Below the pieces are notes generated by a model, which saw only the letters and a program-made list of their open reading frames with translations, did not search any database and was not told where the DNA came from. Below, piece by piece: positions 23,560 to 34,904 of a stretch of DNA of 64,000 nucleotides; positions within the stretch are counted from its first letter, which is position 1, and every line of letters starts with the position of its first letter. Position numbers and translations under genes: made by a program. The stretch is from Eumeta japonica (taxonomy: Eukaryota; Arthropoda; Insecta; Lepidoptera; Psychidae), in contig BGZK01001222.1 of the NCBI GenBank assembly GCA_005406025.1, forward strand, positions 62,001 through 126,000, given 5' to 3'.

Positions 23560-24330
23560 TGACCAAGATCAATATTGGAAGCAGAATCGAAACCCGGGTA
23601 TAGATTAAAAAGAAATTGAGTAAGCAGAGCAGGTTCAGGATCATGATAAGAGTAATGTCATCAGATGCTATGAAAGATATAACAATTGATTCTATGTCAA
23701 TACGGGTGAAAACAAGAACGAAAGTTATCTACAATAAAAAACTATCAAGGATTTGATTCTTTTTTAGGGTTCCCGGAAATTACTAAGGACCTTTTTTAGT
23801 CTAACCAATTTAAATGAAATTTAGTATAAAACAAGCGGTAAGGGAGCAATGGCGGGAATCGCGACGCAATAGCTGTTACTAATATAATCCTATTTAAGAG
23901 GGCGGAGCTGCGGGAAAAAGTTTAAAAGAAGAGGAAATGTGTTTGATGCTTGTTTGTTTGTTATATTTCTACAGCTAAATCACTGATCAATGTGATTAAA
24001 TTTACAAAAAAGATAAATTGAACCCTGAAGATATGGACATCTATTTCATTTTATTGCAGAATATCATATTATAAGATATAGACGACAAAAAAAGAGATAG
24101 TAAATAAAATCACACTGACACAATACAATCGGAATAAGTGCGACAAATTTAGTCCATGAGAGTAAATTCGCGTATTTGTACTAGAGTTAGTACAAATACG
24201 TGTATTTGTAATAGAGTGTTAAGCCGATCCCAAACATACTTTTAATGCAAATAAAGATAACATCTTCGCAAAATAATGTAGTCGAGGCATAGTTTGTTTT
24301 TATAGTAAGATTTGGCCAAAGAGAAACTGT
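23560..24330. other. No gene; scattered minisatellite-like purine repeats and a small hairpin
   Basis: 23560-23720 contains degenerate GGAAGCAGAATCGAAACCCG-type sequence, related to the array at 24.34 kb. A 12-bp hairpin CGTATTTGTACT/AGTACAAATACG is at 24173-24202. Nothing codes. Confidence 0.5.
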
Positions 24331-24339
24331 GACCTGTAG

Positions 24340-24510
24340 TAGAATAAGAATGAAAAACGGGACCGGTATTAATATCTAGAATGAGATCAGAATCAGAATC
24401 GATACTTAGTGTCATCGAGATTGGAATCAATGACAGCACTGGGATCCAAATTAAACTAAGGCCAAGATCGAGATTAATAACAAGATGGATTTGAAAGATG
24501 ATGGAATTCA
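24340..24510 (+). repeat. Degenerate hexamer minisatellite within a repeat (GGGACCGG/GAATCG type)
   Basis: Purine-rich units such as AACGGGACCGG, GATCAGAATCAGAATCGATA and GATTGGAATCAATGAC. The left flank CTGTGACCTGTAGTAGAATA resembles TTGTGACTGGTAGTGGAAAC before the array at 50.53 kb, and the right flank GATGGAATTCATTC resembles GAAGGAATTCAAAT at 50.14 kb, so the arrays are parts of one transposon family. Confidence 0.65.
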
Positions 24511-24511
24511 T

Positions 24512-24890
24512 TCTATTTATACGTAGATAAAATGCGGACGTATACTATTCGGGCATGTTACCTAACGAAAAAGGTAGAAAAAGATCTACTGGTTACTAAT
24601 AAATTACAAAGCCACTGTTGTGCCATCTTGAAATAGAGATCATTAATATGAAATGGTTTAGGAAATGTAGTCTTGATTTTAAAAGACTTATTTAATATGG
24701 TATGCAGTTTTTTTTTCATCACTATCGCCATTTCATAATTTACGGCCGCAATTCTGGTTGTGTAAAAACAAAACCTACTATGTAATTATTGCATAATTTA
24801 GACGAAGAGATAGTTAACATCTGATTGAATAAAATGCATAAAGCCGTTGCGATGTTCAGAAGCTATGAAGAATCCTACATACATACATAT
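24512..24890. other. No gene; weak old-repeat sequence
   Basis: 24700-24780 (TCATCACTATCGCCATTTC, TTTACGGCCGCAATTCTGG) resembles 47025-47070; both look like remnants of one repeat. No coding signal. Confidence 0.4.
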
Positions 24891-24891
24891 A

Positions 24892-26116
24892 CGAGGGTCG
24901 TTCCCTATATAATTAAAATGAAGTACAAACTCTTTAAAATGGAAAAAAAAGTAAATACTGGCTGGTAACGCTGTAATATAGATGACATTTTAAAAAGGAA
25001 ATAATTTAAATATCTTTAGTTGTTAAAAATGGAAGTCTTTTGTTTGCAATTTGTCGTAGGGTAATGTTGGAAAAGTAAAAAATTGAAATACGCGCTGTTA
25101 TTAAGTATCTGTGTTTGGTAATTAAGATTATCAGAATAGTCTAGGGGTAGTATACAGTTGCCCGTTGATACGCCATATTTAAACGTGGAGGAACATCCAC
25201 CAGAGATGATCGTCGCTCGTGTCGCTAACAACGGTAGTGACCGATAAAATACTAGAGAAGTCGAAAAAACTGTTTTAATAGATAGTCGTATCAAGCTACG
25301 TTTTATAGCTAAAGAGAAAAATATGAAAAAGCGAAACTTGGCAGTGTGCATATCATTTGAACACGAACGTTTTGGGGATGCAAAAAGTATCCGTACGCTG
25401 GGTCCCCAGAATGCTTACCGATGCACAAAAACAATCCAGGGTGAACATTTCTCGAACTTCTTTGAAACTGTCACAACAAGATCCAGATAACTTTTTGGCT
25501 AGATTAACAACTATGGATCAAACTTGGCTTCACCATCACGATCCAGAAACAAAATTACAGTCTATTACTTGGAAAAGATCATCATCTCCAATCCTTAACA
25601 GGCGAGGTGTTCTGCCGGAAAGATTATTATGGACTCTATTTTCTGAGATACTAAAGGGGTGTTTATAATACAATGTTTCGACCTTGGAGCTACTGTTATG
25701 GGCTATTATTAAAGCTCTTAAAAATCGCATAACGATTTTGAAAAGAAACAACGAGTTAAGCTAGAAAAAATTGTATTATTCTATTAAGATAATGTCTCGG
25801 CTCATTTTGAGACGCTGGCTTCGAAATACTTGAGCATCCTCCATATTCACCCGAACTTGTCTCTAGTGATTTCTATCTATTTTCAAGATTGAACGAGTAT
25901 CTGAAAGAACAAAGATTCGAAGACCATGAAGTAGTAATCGACGCAGTAATGGAATTTTCAGGTGCTCATAATGAAAAGTTTTTTAAAAAAGGAATTTTAA
26001 GCTTAGACAAAAGATATGCCATGTGTATTATACTAAAAGACGACTACGACGAAAAATAAAATAATATTTAATAAAAGGTACTGGTAACATCCTTTCTTTT
26101 TCTTGAACATCCCTAG
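24892..26116 (+). mobile_element. Mariner element, family B (copy 1), dead
   Basis: Full-length outline. The 5' end CGAGGGTCGTTCCCTATATA follows a TA at 24890-24891; the 3' end ACATCCCTAG precedes a TA at 26117-26118, matching the TA duplication of mariner transposons. Terminal repeats pair imperfectly over about 25 bases, and the internal sequence is collinear with the copy at 35.26 kb (GTACAAACTCTTT, ACTGGCTGG just inside the left end; TACTGGTAACAT just inside the right end). Confidence 0.88.
25080..26059 (+). pseudogene. Mariner transposase pseudogene (family B, copy 1)
   Basis: Remains of a cut-and-paste DDD transposase. Recognisable pieces, in several frames: KRGGTSTRDD (near 25180), RWVPRMLTDAQKQSRVNISR, FLARLTTMDQTWLHHHDPET, then DNVSAH (near 25788), HPPYSPELVSSDFYLFSRL (25835-25890) and AHNEKFFKKGILSLDKRYAM with the end at TAA 26057-26059. 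All three catalytic-triad aspartates can be found (codons 25516, 25788, 25868), but each is in a different frame, and the second-to-third distance is shorter than the normal 34 intervening residues, so small deletions occurred. An in-frame stop precedes the DN motif. Not functional. Confidence 0.88.
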
Positions 26117-26118
26117 TA

Positions 26119-27540
26119 TATACATGCATAGTAAAAACATAATCCTGCCTTTGCTGTCATTCAGTGGAGCAAAAGTAGACTGTGGACGATCAAAGTTGGT
26201 AAATTAAACAGAATAAAGTGAGTTTTCAAAGTGGTTGTTGTAATAATTTCAATTAATTATCAATTTTTAATTAAAATTACTTCTCAACGTACAAGTTGTG
26301 TATATCTGATTTCCTATTAAAACCTTTATTTTGATATCCCAGTTGATATTTATTGAAAGAAAAAAAATTTCTAAGATTTTGAAATTTTAGGTCGAAAATC
26401 TTGTATTTTGATTTTTAGTATTTTTCTATATCAATTGACACTCACGCTACCATGACAAATCCAACGACGTATAGTTTATTTAAATAAGCTTATAGGTTTA
26501 GTAGCTACTAAGGAACATAAAACTGATATACATTTATATAGATCAAACACATAACCTTCCTTTTAGGTTTCGAGATAGTCGAGTAAAAAAAAACAACTTC
26601 TGTAATACATTTATTTTGAACACTTTTTATAATAAACCTATTATTCAAAAATATTCTGAAGTAATTTGTTATACATAGTCGATATATTGCATGATTCATT
26701 AAAAAAATATTTGTACAAAATTTCCTAATGAGTCACATGATTAAATATTTATATGAGAACACAATTTATGGCCACTGAATAAAACATAAATATTATTCCT
26801 ATCTTATTCACGCTGAACGTATTAATTCGGAGAAGAGAGCGAGCATTAAATTTAATAAATTACAAACAGTGCAAATTGCACAGTTTTTTTTCATTGGTAC
26901 ATTGTTTTGTTCCACGCTAAAAGACGAGGGTCTTTTGGATAACCAAGAAAAATATCCTCCGAAAAATAAAATCTTTTCATTTTTTAAGAGAAATTCCCTT
27001 TTAAGCATCGCGTATAAAATAAATATAGATTATTTAAATTTGGTGTAAATTCTCATTCAACCAGCCTTTTCTATTCTGTACTATACTAAGTTATACATAC
27101 TTTGTTTTACTGTATATATTACGTTATTATATTTATAAAAAATAAATTTGAAATATGTTTTATATTATTTAAGGTTAGATTTCAACGTTTTACAGTATGT
27201 ATTATATGTGTCATGGTTTTTCTGAGCGTGTTATCTATGGCGACTTAAAATCTGGTATTTAATAAAATTGCGAGGCAAATAAATTTAAAGGAAATTATTT
27301 TTAATACATATTATTGCCATACGATATCTTGCTTAGTATAATTTGTAATGTTTTGCTTCAAGGTTTAAAACGTTATACGTTTTTCATTTCAAATCATAAT
27401 ATTCCTAACTTATGCCAAAAAAAAAACCTACGGTGTTTCGCATTACTATTGGATTTTCCCTTTTTATCCCCGAAAGTTATATGACAAAAACGGAAATAAT
27501 TTTACATCGTATTATATAATTACCTAATGAAGTAAAACGT
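26119..27540. other. AT-rich, no gene; one repeat tail at 26525-26600
   Basis: 26525-26600 carries ATAGATCAAACACATAACCT then CCTTTTAGGTTTCGAGATAG, the 3' tail of the repeat seen more fully at 47780-48110. The 66-codon minus-strand frame at 26808-27008 shows no domain. Confidence 0.5.
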
Positions 27541-27554
27541 AAATTTATATGCAT

Positions 27555-27890
27555 ATAAGCGGAATACCACGGACTAACTGACTGACTGATTCATCACAAG
27601 ATCTCTGAAACTGTAGGTTCTATTGTTTCAAAATTCAGATAGTTACTCTTTTCGGGAGATAGACGCTCATTAAGAACGGATTTCACAAAAATTCTATCCA
27701 AAATAAAATTCATCATTTTAGGAGATCTTCGAAACTATAGGTCTGATTGACTTGACATTTGGCATACTTACTCCTTTAGGAAAGTAGACGCTCAAAGAGA
27801 ACGGGTTTTACGCAAATCCAATCCAAAAAAGTGTTTCATCGATGTATATCTATGCGGGTGGAGTTACGGGCAATGGCCAGTTACTGATGT
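27555..27890 (+). repeat. Helitron-like repeat with internal duplication
   Basis: Begins with ACTGACTGACTGATTCATCA and holds two diverged units about 124 bp apart: ATCTCTGAAACTGTAGGTTC...AGATAGACGCTCATTAAGAA and ATCTTCGAAACTATAGGTCT...AAGTAGACGCTCAAAGAGAA, ending near GGGTGGAGTTACGGGCAATG. The unit structure is typical of a common lepidopteran Helitron/Helentron-type element. No helicase or Rep coding is present. Confidence 0.6.
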
Positions 27891-28129
27891 TTGCATTTTT
27901 GGAAAAATATAAATAATTCTATTTTTTTTTATTCTTTGTTAATTCCTTTTTTAAATTGGGGTATTATTAGAGATTTGTATATTTTGATACATACATACAA
28001 TATATCTACAGATGCATACTTCAGAGAACCGTAGGTTATTGTATTTTTAAATTATATTTGACGTGAAGGGATGTCATTATATCCCAGTGCGATATTTATG
28101 TGATGTAAAATAAAACCGTCACATCTTCA
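27891..28129. other. No gene seen
   Basis: AT-rich spacer between the repeat and the GC-rich block that follows. Confidence 0.5.
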
Positions 28130-28655
28130 AAGAGTGCCCGATGAATAATACAGACGTCTCGAGCCCCATAAATACACAAGACACAAGTCGGCGTCGGGAT
28201 CACGTACTCCCGATGATAACTCTTACGAGTATATAAATCATGGCCTCATATTTCAGCCGACCCTCCTCACATCACTAGTTTCTTTTACCCACTCGCTTGT
28301 TTTCGGCGAGTCCCGCGCCCATAAAGGAAATTGTCTTAAGTTTATGCGTATAACAGAAATTTAATAAATTCACATCTGTGCGAGATGCGCGGGGTGCGGA
28401 CCGGCGGCGGCCGACAGAGGGAGCTTTCGGCTGCAATCGTAAAGCTCGCTCGGCGGGAGCGCCCGACTCTCGGTAACGTATGCTAAAAAATGCAAACAGG
28501 AAAATTTAATGGCTCGTGAAGTAAACCAGCTACGAGCGGCTCCCCCGAATTGCCCTCTTGTAGTATTCCGCGAGTGGCCACTCTCGTAATCTTCGAGCGC
28601 TGTCGAGTTCGATTTCGATCCGACGCCGCTATTTGGATAACCGTACAGTTTAGTG
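28130..28655. promoter_or_regulatory. GC-rich island 4
   Basis: Long stretch of balanced to GC-rich composition. 28160-28360 has CGAGCCCCATAAATACAC, CCGCGCCCATAAAGGAAA and AGTTTATGCGTATAAC (Caudal/Hox-like TTTATG cores); 28385-28470 is strongly GC-rich; 28480-28640 keeps moderate GC with AAATTTAATGGCTCG. No exon-like frame. One of the best candidates in the window for a conserved regulatory block. Confidence 0.4.
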
Positions 28656-31375
28656 AATCATAAATCAAATTTAAATATTTGTTATTCGAATATTTGCTAT
28701 TAAATGTAAATATTTGTTATTCGAATCATAAATCAAAAAGAAATATATGGGTGTTCTTGATATGACGTATACAAGCCGGAAGTACTAGTTAAATTCACTG
28801 ATTTTTTAATTTATGAAATTGTTTACGACATAAATGGCTAGTAATTTAGAAGCTTACGTGCCAGTATCTTAAATGTGAAAGTTGGATGAAACGAAAATAA
28901 ATGTTGCTTTCTAACAAAAAGTAAATGAATTGTGTTCATCTTATGTTTAATAAATAGATACTGCGTTTGCGTCGAAATACGACAGTGACTCGGTAGTGAC
29001 TCAACTGTCGAAGAAAGGGTGTTTCCGTGTGTGGATTTCCTTAATATTACTTACTATCGCTTATTATTCTAAGCTATTGAGTTGAACACGAAAATTGCGT
29101 TTCGTTTTGTTTATGTAAGAGGGAGAGAGAATTCACGCATGTTATTAAAGATAAGAATAGCTCACTAACCGTAAGGGAATTTCTTAGACATTATTCAGTG
29201 TTTTAGAACATATAAAGTAAATTAAATGGTTACAATTGAAAATTTAAAGCACAAAATTTATATTTCACGACTTTGTGGTTAGATGTTTAAAAACAAACTG
29301 CTTAGTGTTTCGTAATTTCAACTAAAGTTATTTAGTCAATTGTGTGGAGCGTGAAGTTAAAACTTATTGATTTTAAAAATGTCTAATGAGTGTAGTAAAA
29401 CAATTTTTCATCAATTTTTTTTTTTGGAAAATGGATAATAATGTCTGTCTGCGAATCTAGACGTATCTCATGTGTAAAAGTGCCTCTTTAAAAAAACCTG
29501 TGCATATCAGAATCGCAGACAATAAGATTGAAAGAAAATTACATTATCAAGTTTACGATGGGATACTTCTTATGCACATAATAAACTTGTAATATGAAAA
29601 GGAAGTGTTCTCCAAAGCACAGAATTATTTTATTTCGTCCCACTTTAGAATTTCATTGTTCGCATTGCGCTGACCTGTCATTATAAAGTGTTATAATATT
29701 TCATCGCATAATAATTGAATAGTTGGTGTGAATTTGAATAGAATAGTAAGAGAACATACATCGTGGTTTATGGCGTAACTTTTAAAACCAGTAGCTTTGT
29801 ATTAGGTAAATGCATAACCTATTTACGTGCGTTTTATATAACACATTTTACCGCTGCTCGTAAAATTGATGACAGTTTAATTATCACATTACAATAAATG
29901 AAAATTTTGTAAATGCTTTACTTTTCTCTGGCTGCATTTTTGTATACACATTAGTTAAAACTACTTAATGTTTGTTTGGAATTGAACGTCCCATTCGCAG
30001 TTTTAGTTTAAGATCTGCGAAATAGCTTATACAGAGTAAAATCAGTCCATATATTTTAGTGATTCACCGTCCATTAGTTGAGTACTAAGCTGGGTTTTCT
30101 TAAACTCTCGGGGCTTCCCCTTTGACTGTATATGTAATTTAGTAATTCAAAATTATTTATATTCAACTATAAAAGTATTATAGATCGATCTTCGTCTAAT
30201 AAGAGACCTTTTTTACATCTGAGATTCAATTTTATCCTTTTCGTTAGAAAATTATGTTCAGAATCAAAATATATATTTTTTGTAATTGCAGTTTTTTTTT
30301 TCACATTTGCTCATATATGATGCAACTAGTATGTGCATTTATTATAACGTAAGGCAAACAGAAAAAAATGTATGTTGATATGGCAGTAATCGCGGGCGGT
30401 CTTCTGTTGTTTATGCGTGTAATGTAGGTACTATTACACACAGCTTGTGGAATTGCACTAAATGCAACAAAATAATATTATAATGTGTAAGGTGAGGTCT
30501 GTTTGTGGAGATTTCAATGTAGATCCATATCTCGCACCTCTTGTCAAGCATCTCCGGTTTGCAATATTTCTTCCTAGATAATGTAATTCATCAAATATAT
30601 CGCCATTTTTTTCTTGTTAAAGATGTTTGTAGGGCATTCTGAAAGTCGGGACAAGAACAGTAATCAAATATTTCATAATTTGCTAATGTATATTGTATAT
30701 TTAACTGCAGGGTTCTCCCGTTAATTGTACATCAGCAACAACGCTTTCGAATAAATGTCGAATTAAGTGAAAATCTTCCTTGGCGCTTGTTCAAGCCCTT
30801 TGACAAACGTCGTAACAATAATCTTATTGTTCGTAATCGCAGTTTATTTTGGTAACGCTACCAGCTCATTGAGAAACTTTGAAATAAACTTCTTATCTTC
30901 CATAAGTATATGAGTATATAATAGAACCGAATAGCTTATTGCATAGTCTAATTCGTCTCGTATTTTCTGCTATATTGTCCGAAAACGTCATGATCAAGGC
31001 AGGCAATTTTAATAACTTCTTCTTTACAGGTTTTTTACAAATAACAGTTTTACATTAAAAAATAACTTTTGGAGGGAGGAATAAGGAGTTCTGTGTATGT
31101 TTTCAAATCGATGAACCGATAAATTCAAGCAGCTAATCACCTTAAAACACCATTAAAATCGGTTCGTTTGTACGATAGTCATCGTTAGGACATTTTTCTT
31201 TTTTAAATTTTCATAAAACACTCATTTGGTCGAGTACCAATTGTTTATTGATTGCAATCGGCGAGAACCTTAATAAAACTTGTTCAATCGTTCGAGAGAT
31301 ATCGTTACCAAAACAAATATTAATGTATAGTTTTGCTTTTCTTGTTTCGCAAAAGCTTCGAAATTAAACGAATTT
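28656..31375. other. AT-rich, no gene seen
   Basis: About 2.7 kb without coding signal or any repeat I can identify. A short direct repeat, TAAATATTTGTTATTCGAAT, occurs twice at 28672 and 28707. Confidence 0.5.
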
Positions 31376-31435
31376 GATTTTAAACTTCACAAACTCAAAC
31401 ACAGTCTTACGTTTGAGTTAGTGAAGTTTAAAATC
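31376..31435. repeat. Near-perfect inverted repeat, 25-bp arms
   Basis: Arms 31376-31400 and 31411-31435 pair over 25 bp with a single mismatch around a 10-base loop (ACAGTCTTAC). No repeat family recognised on either side. Confidence 0.93.
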
Positions 31436-32225
31436 AATTATCTCTTATCTTTCAGCTCTTTGTAATTTAGTGCAACAACTACGTAGCTTGCAAATTAATT
31501 CACTAATACATTTTATTTTATCAATATGACTTTTTAATTCTTATTTGTAGTGTTTTTGACTGTCCTGAAATTCATTAAAAATTAAGTTGTTGTCAAATGG
31601 CTTTCGATATCAATATGAGAGCGTGAACCGATTAGCTACAAAATAGACCGAGACCAAGATCGGTCAGAACCGCAATCGGTATCGAAGATGAGACAACGAC
31701 GTGGTGTCTGAATCGTCGAGAGCTATACAATTGGTTCTATGTCCTTAAAAACATAAATAATATGTTCAAGAAGTCGTCACTGATCATATGAACGTGCATT
31801 TAAATCGTAGATAACGCTCTGAATTGCAGTGGCCTAGAAGTGGAGGTTACGCGGCGCCGTGTGCAGCGAGAGCCGCTGCCCCTCTGCAATTTCTTATTAC
31901 TTACCGGTCTTTCAGCCGTGAGTTACACTTTGTATCGAGCTTCAACTTTAGCTATCCATGGTCTTATGAATCATCTGCACTCATCCGTGTTGCCTAGAAC
32001 GTAAACATTCCTCATCGGAACTGACAAGATAATGATGTAAGATACGAAAGATTTATTTTTACTTCCGTGCTGGTTATATCGGATCGAAGTCCTTCTTACT
32101 TCATGCTGTTTTGTCGTTTTAAACATTGTCGTTATATAGATATTATTTAGTAGGTTTTGAATACTTTGTCCCATTTTTTCAATTCTGGTAAAAAAAATTT
32201 AAAGCAAAAATCAATTTAAAGTCAA
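31436..32225. other. No gene; trace of hexamer minisatellite and a small GC block
   Basis: 31650-31700 shows ACCGAGACCAAGATCGGTCA, the same purine-hexamer texture as the arrays elsewhere. 31830-31930 is a small GC-rich block (GTTACGCGGCGCCGTGTGCA, TTACCGGTCTTTCAGCCGTG). Confidence 0.45.
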
Positions 32226-32860
32226 TCAATTTAAATCACACTTTCCTTCAAAACCGCACGTTCGCCGTCTCGTGCTCGCTTCGTTTTATTTCTGATTGTT
32301 TTCTTTACTCATTCTGTGGAATAAGATTTTTTTTTAATTAATTTTACACTCAACAAAGAAATGAATTCAGTCAATGTATTTTATATTTAATCCTTCAGTA
32401 ATTCTAAACTCGTCACAATGAACGCGAGGAAGGGGGCGCAGATAGAAAAAAAAAGTATTCCGCGTAATTAGGTAAGCGGAACGCGGGCACGATGAAGCGG
32501 GCACTCGGCCCGGGCCCGCCCATCGCCAGTGACACTTCAGTATTTAATTAAACGGAAGCAAAGAGAGAAAGGAAACTGAGAAGGTAGGGTAATTTGTCAA
32601 AATTAATTAAAAAGAAAGCGAAAACACTGAAGAATTACACTTGAACGCTAACAAGATGACGGCCCGAGAATTCGCGGACGCGCCGCCGTTTGTCCTGGAA
32701 CTAATTAGTCGGTTTAATAGGCGGAAGGCGCCGCTAAATACTATTGCATCGGTAAACGCTATTTGCTGAAACCACGAAAATTATCGCGTAAGACTCACTA
32801 GGGGTTCAGCGAATACAGACTGACTTACAAGCAAAACAATGATACAAATACGAAGGCTTG
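32226..32860. promoter_or_regulatory. GC-rich island 5 with TAATTA sites
   Basis: Three GC-rich clusters (32255-32285, 32420-32530, 32655-32760) separated by AT-rich but non-random spacers with AGTATTTAATTAAACGGAAG, TCAAAATTAATTAAAAAG and GGAACTAATTAGTCGG. The mixture of homeodomain cores and GC-rich blocks suggests an enhancer-like conserved element. No reading frame supports an exon. Confidence 0.4.
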
Positions 32861-33667
32861 AATTTGAATAAAGTTGAGAAATAATCTAACATCTTTTTCA
32901 GTCATGAAAATAATGAAATCCGCATATGAGATGTTTCTCTTCGGATCACAAAGGCCACAAAGGCAAAATAAGATCGAAAATTTAGCTATCAAATAAGGAT
33001 AGATCTGTTCTTCGCAAGTTCAATCTTTAGGATAGTTGAAGATCTTTTGATTTTATAACGACGGCAAGTTCTCGTTGCAGCGTTGCATCAATAAATCAGA
33101 AAGCGAAAACTTTAGCGAGAGAATCTCGATTGCTCTGACAACACACTACTCTCTACTTTTAAACTCTAACCTAACTTTTAATCCTGTTGATTGAAATAAG
33201 TTAATGAGGATTTTGAACATATTTTATCTATCTCCATTTTTCACTCTGCATCACCATTGCATATTTTTCTTATCCATATTCAATCGTCAATACTTGTAGT
33301 TTTGGTCTGTATTACTTAAATATATATAGTATTTAAACGTATTGTATTTAATTTTAACATTACTGCTTCAAAAATATATATATAATAAATTGTTAAGTTT
33401 CTCTAATTAATAATTAGTACTAAAAATCCAAGAAAAAATATACGCACATTTTAGTTAGCATTTTTAATGAAAATTGTAACTCAAATTTTATTACATTTCA
33501 TAAAATAAAGTTGTCAAATTTTACTAAGAATTCTACTTTTTCTTTCATTTTACAATTCAATTCAAAATTTACTAAAAAGAATATATATAATAAGAAATAA
33601 AAGAAAATTTGTGCGTTTAAGCTTTTTTAAACTACATATTTGTTAAACTGTATGCTTTCGTTATTTG
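32861..33667. other. AT-rich, no gene seen
   Basis: Increasingly AT-rich towards 33600; nothing to annotate. Confidence 0.5.
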
Positions 33668-33940
33668 ACTGCCTGATTGGCGCGGTCGGTAGTGACCCTA
33701 TCTTCTGTGCAGAAGGCATGAGTTCCATTCCCACACAAATATTTAATTGATAAGAAAATTAACTTTTGTTTTGAGTCTGAGTGTTTCTGTGTATCATATG
33801 TATGTATTTATAAAATAAGAATATATGTATTCTATCAACTAAAGGATATTTATAGTACAAGCTTCGTTGCTTAGTTTGGGATAAGGTGGTATTGTGTGTC
33901 GGAAGATATTTTTATTTATTATTATTGTTGTTTTTACTTA
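33668..33940 (+). mobile_element. tRNA-derived SINE
   Basis: The head TGCCTGATTGGCGCGGTCGG supplies an A-box-like sequence and GAGTTCCATTCCCAC (33719-33733) a B-box-like one, at normal spacing for an RNA polymerase III promoter. The body continues with TTTTGAGTCTGAGTGTTTCTG, ACAAGCTTCGTTGCTTAGTT, GATAAGGTGGTATTGTGTGT, and ends in a (TTTATTATTATTGTTG)-type tail. This architecture is a well-known lepidopteran SINE. It depends on a LINE for movement; the copy has scattered differences and no coding function. Confidence 0.88.
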
Positions 33941-34414
33941 CGTGATACACCTATATTTGAAGAACCGTTTTTGTTTTTAAGTTCTATACCTAAAGGATGC
34001 CAACGAGACCTTAATTCTAAGGTTCCGAAGTTCGTCCGTCCGTGTGTTATAGGGCTATATCTCTTGAACCGTAATAGGTAAACATTTAAGAATTTTACTA
34101 AGTCTGTATTATTATGGCTACTAAATAAATAATAATAAAAAATAAAGTTAAAAATCAAAAGAAGTCCCTATACAATAGATACTTCTTTTAATTTTTAACT
34201 TTACGAAACGTGTTTTTTTTCGGCGATTTTTCCTTGATCTTAGATAGCAATATATACAAACGTCTAAGTAGTATAAAAATACCAGTACCTTGCCACAAAA
34301 GTGTAGATGAATAAAATTATCCATTTTACAAATCTTTACAAATTGTAATAGAGGGGCTCTTTTATTTTTTAATAAACTATTTATAAAAAAATTTGGTTGC
34401 CTGTAAAGTGGTTA
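33941..34414. other. Repeat debris and a hairpin; no gene
   Basis: 34010-34070 (TCCGAAGTTCGTCCGTCCG, CTATATCTCTTGAACCGTAA) looks like the inner part of a dispersed element. A 22-bp inverted repeat with one mismatch is at 34144-34165 and 34181-34202. Confidence 0.5.
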
Positions 34415-34740
34415 AAAAGTTATACGACAACGACTTTGAATGTAATCATTTTAATGTGAATATTCATCATTAGTAGGAAGAAGGATGAAATAATAGTAAC
34501 AATTTAAAACATTTATTTATACAAAGTTATATTTAAAACATTAATTTATACAAAGAATCACTGAATTTCATATTAACAAAATTTTATTTTTACCACACAT
34601 ACATTATTTATATACAAATATACAATAACTTGCAGGTGATATCATAGTTGACATTGTTCGGTGACTCATCGTTATTACCGAGCGTTACATTTTTCATAAG
34701 TGAGTAATTTAAGATTGTCACGTCAACATGTACTAAATAT
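34415..34740 (+). repeat. Dispersed repeat, family S (copy 1)
   Basis: Closely similar to 61255-61640: both have ACGACAACGACTTTGAATG..., TAGGAAGAAGGATGAAATAA, TAACAATTTAAAACATTTAT, GAATTTCATATTAACAAAAT, and GACTCATCGTTA.. ACCGAGCGTTACA. This copy lacks two short inserts present in the other. Family unknown to me. Confidence 0.85.
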
Positions 34741-34904
34741 TATACGGTGGTAATGAACCCATCGTGATCCGACTTGCAAACCAGTTTTTATACTTAATTT
34801 TAGGTCATCATTCCACATACATTTTTGATTATTTGAGAATATTGCTCACCGCTAAGGTTAAGTATTGTAACGAACACACGGACGCTTTATTATCCTCATT
34901 GAAT

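Noticed and set aside
31376..31435. miRNA precursor
   Set aside because: Stem is long enough but too perfect and the loop short; no known insect miRNA sequence is recognised. Left as a structural finding.
33668..33740. Possible tRNA gene
   Set aside because: A- and B-box-like sequences are present but no cloverleaf can be drawn and the sequence continues into a SINE body and tail.
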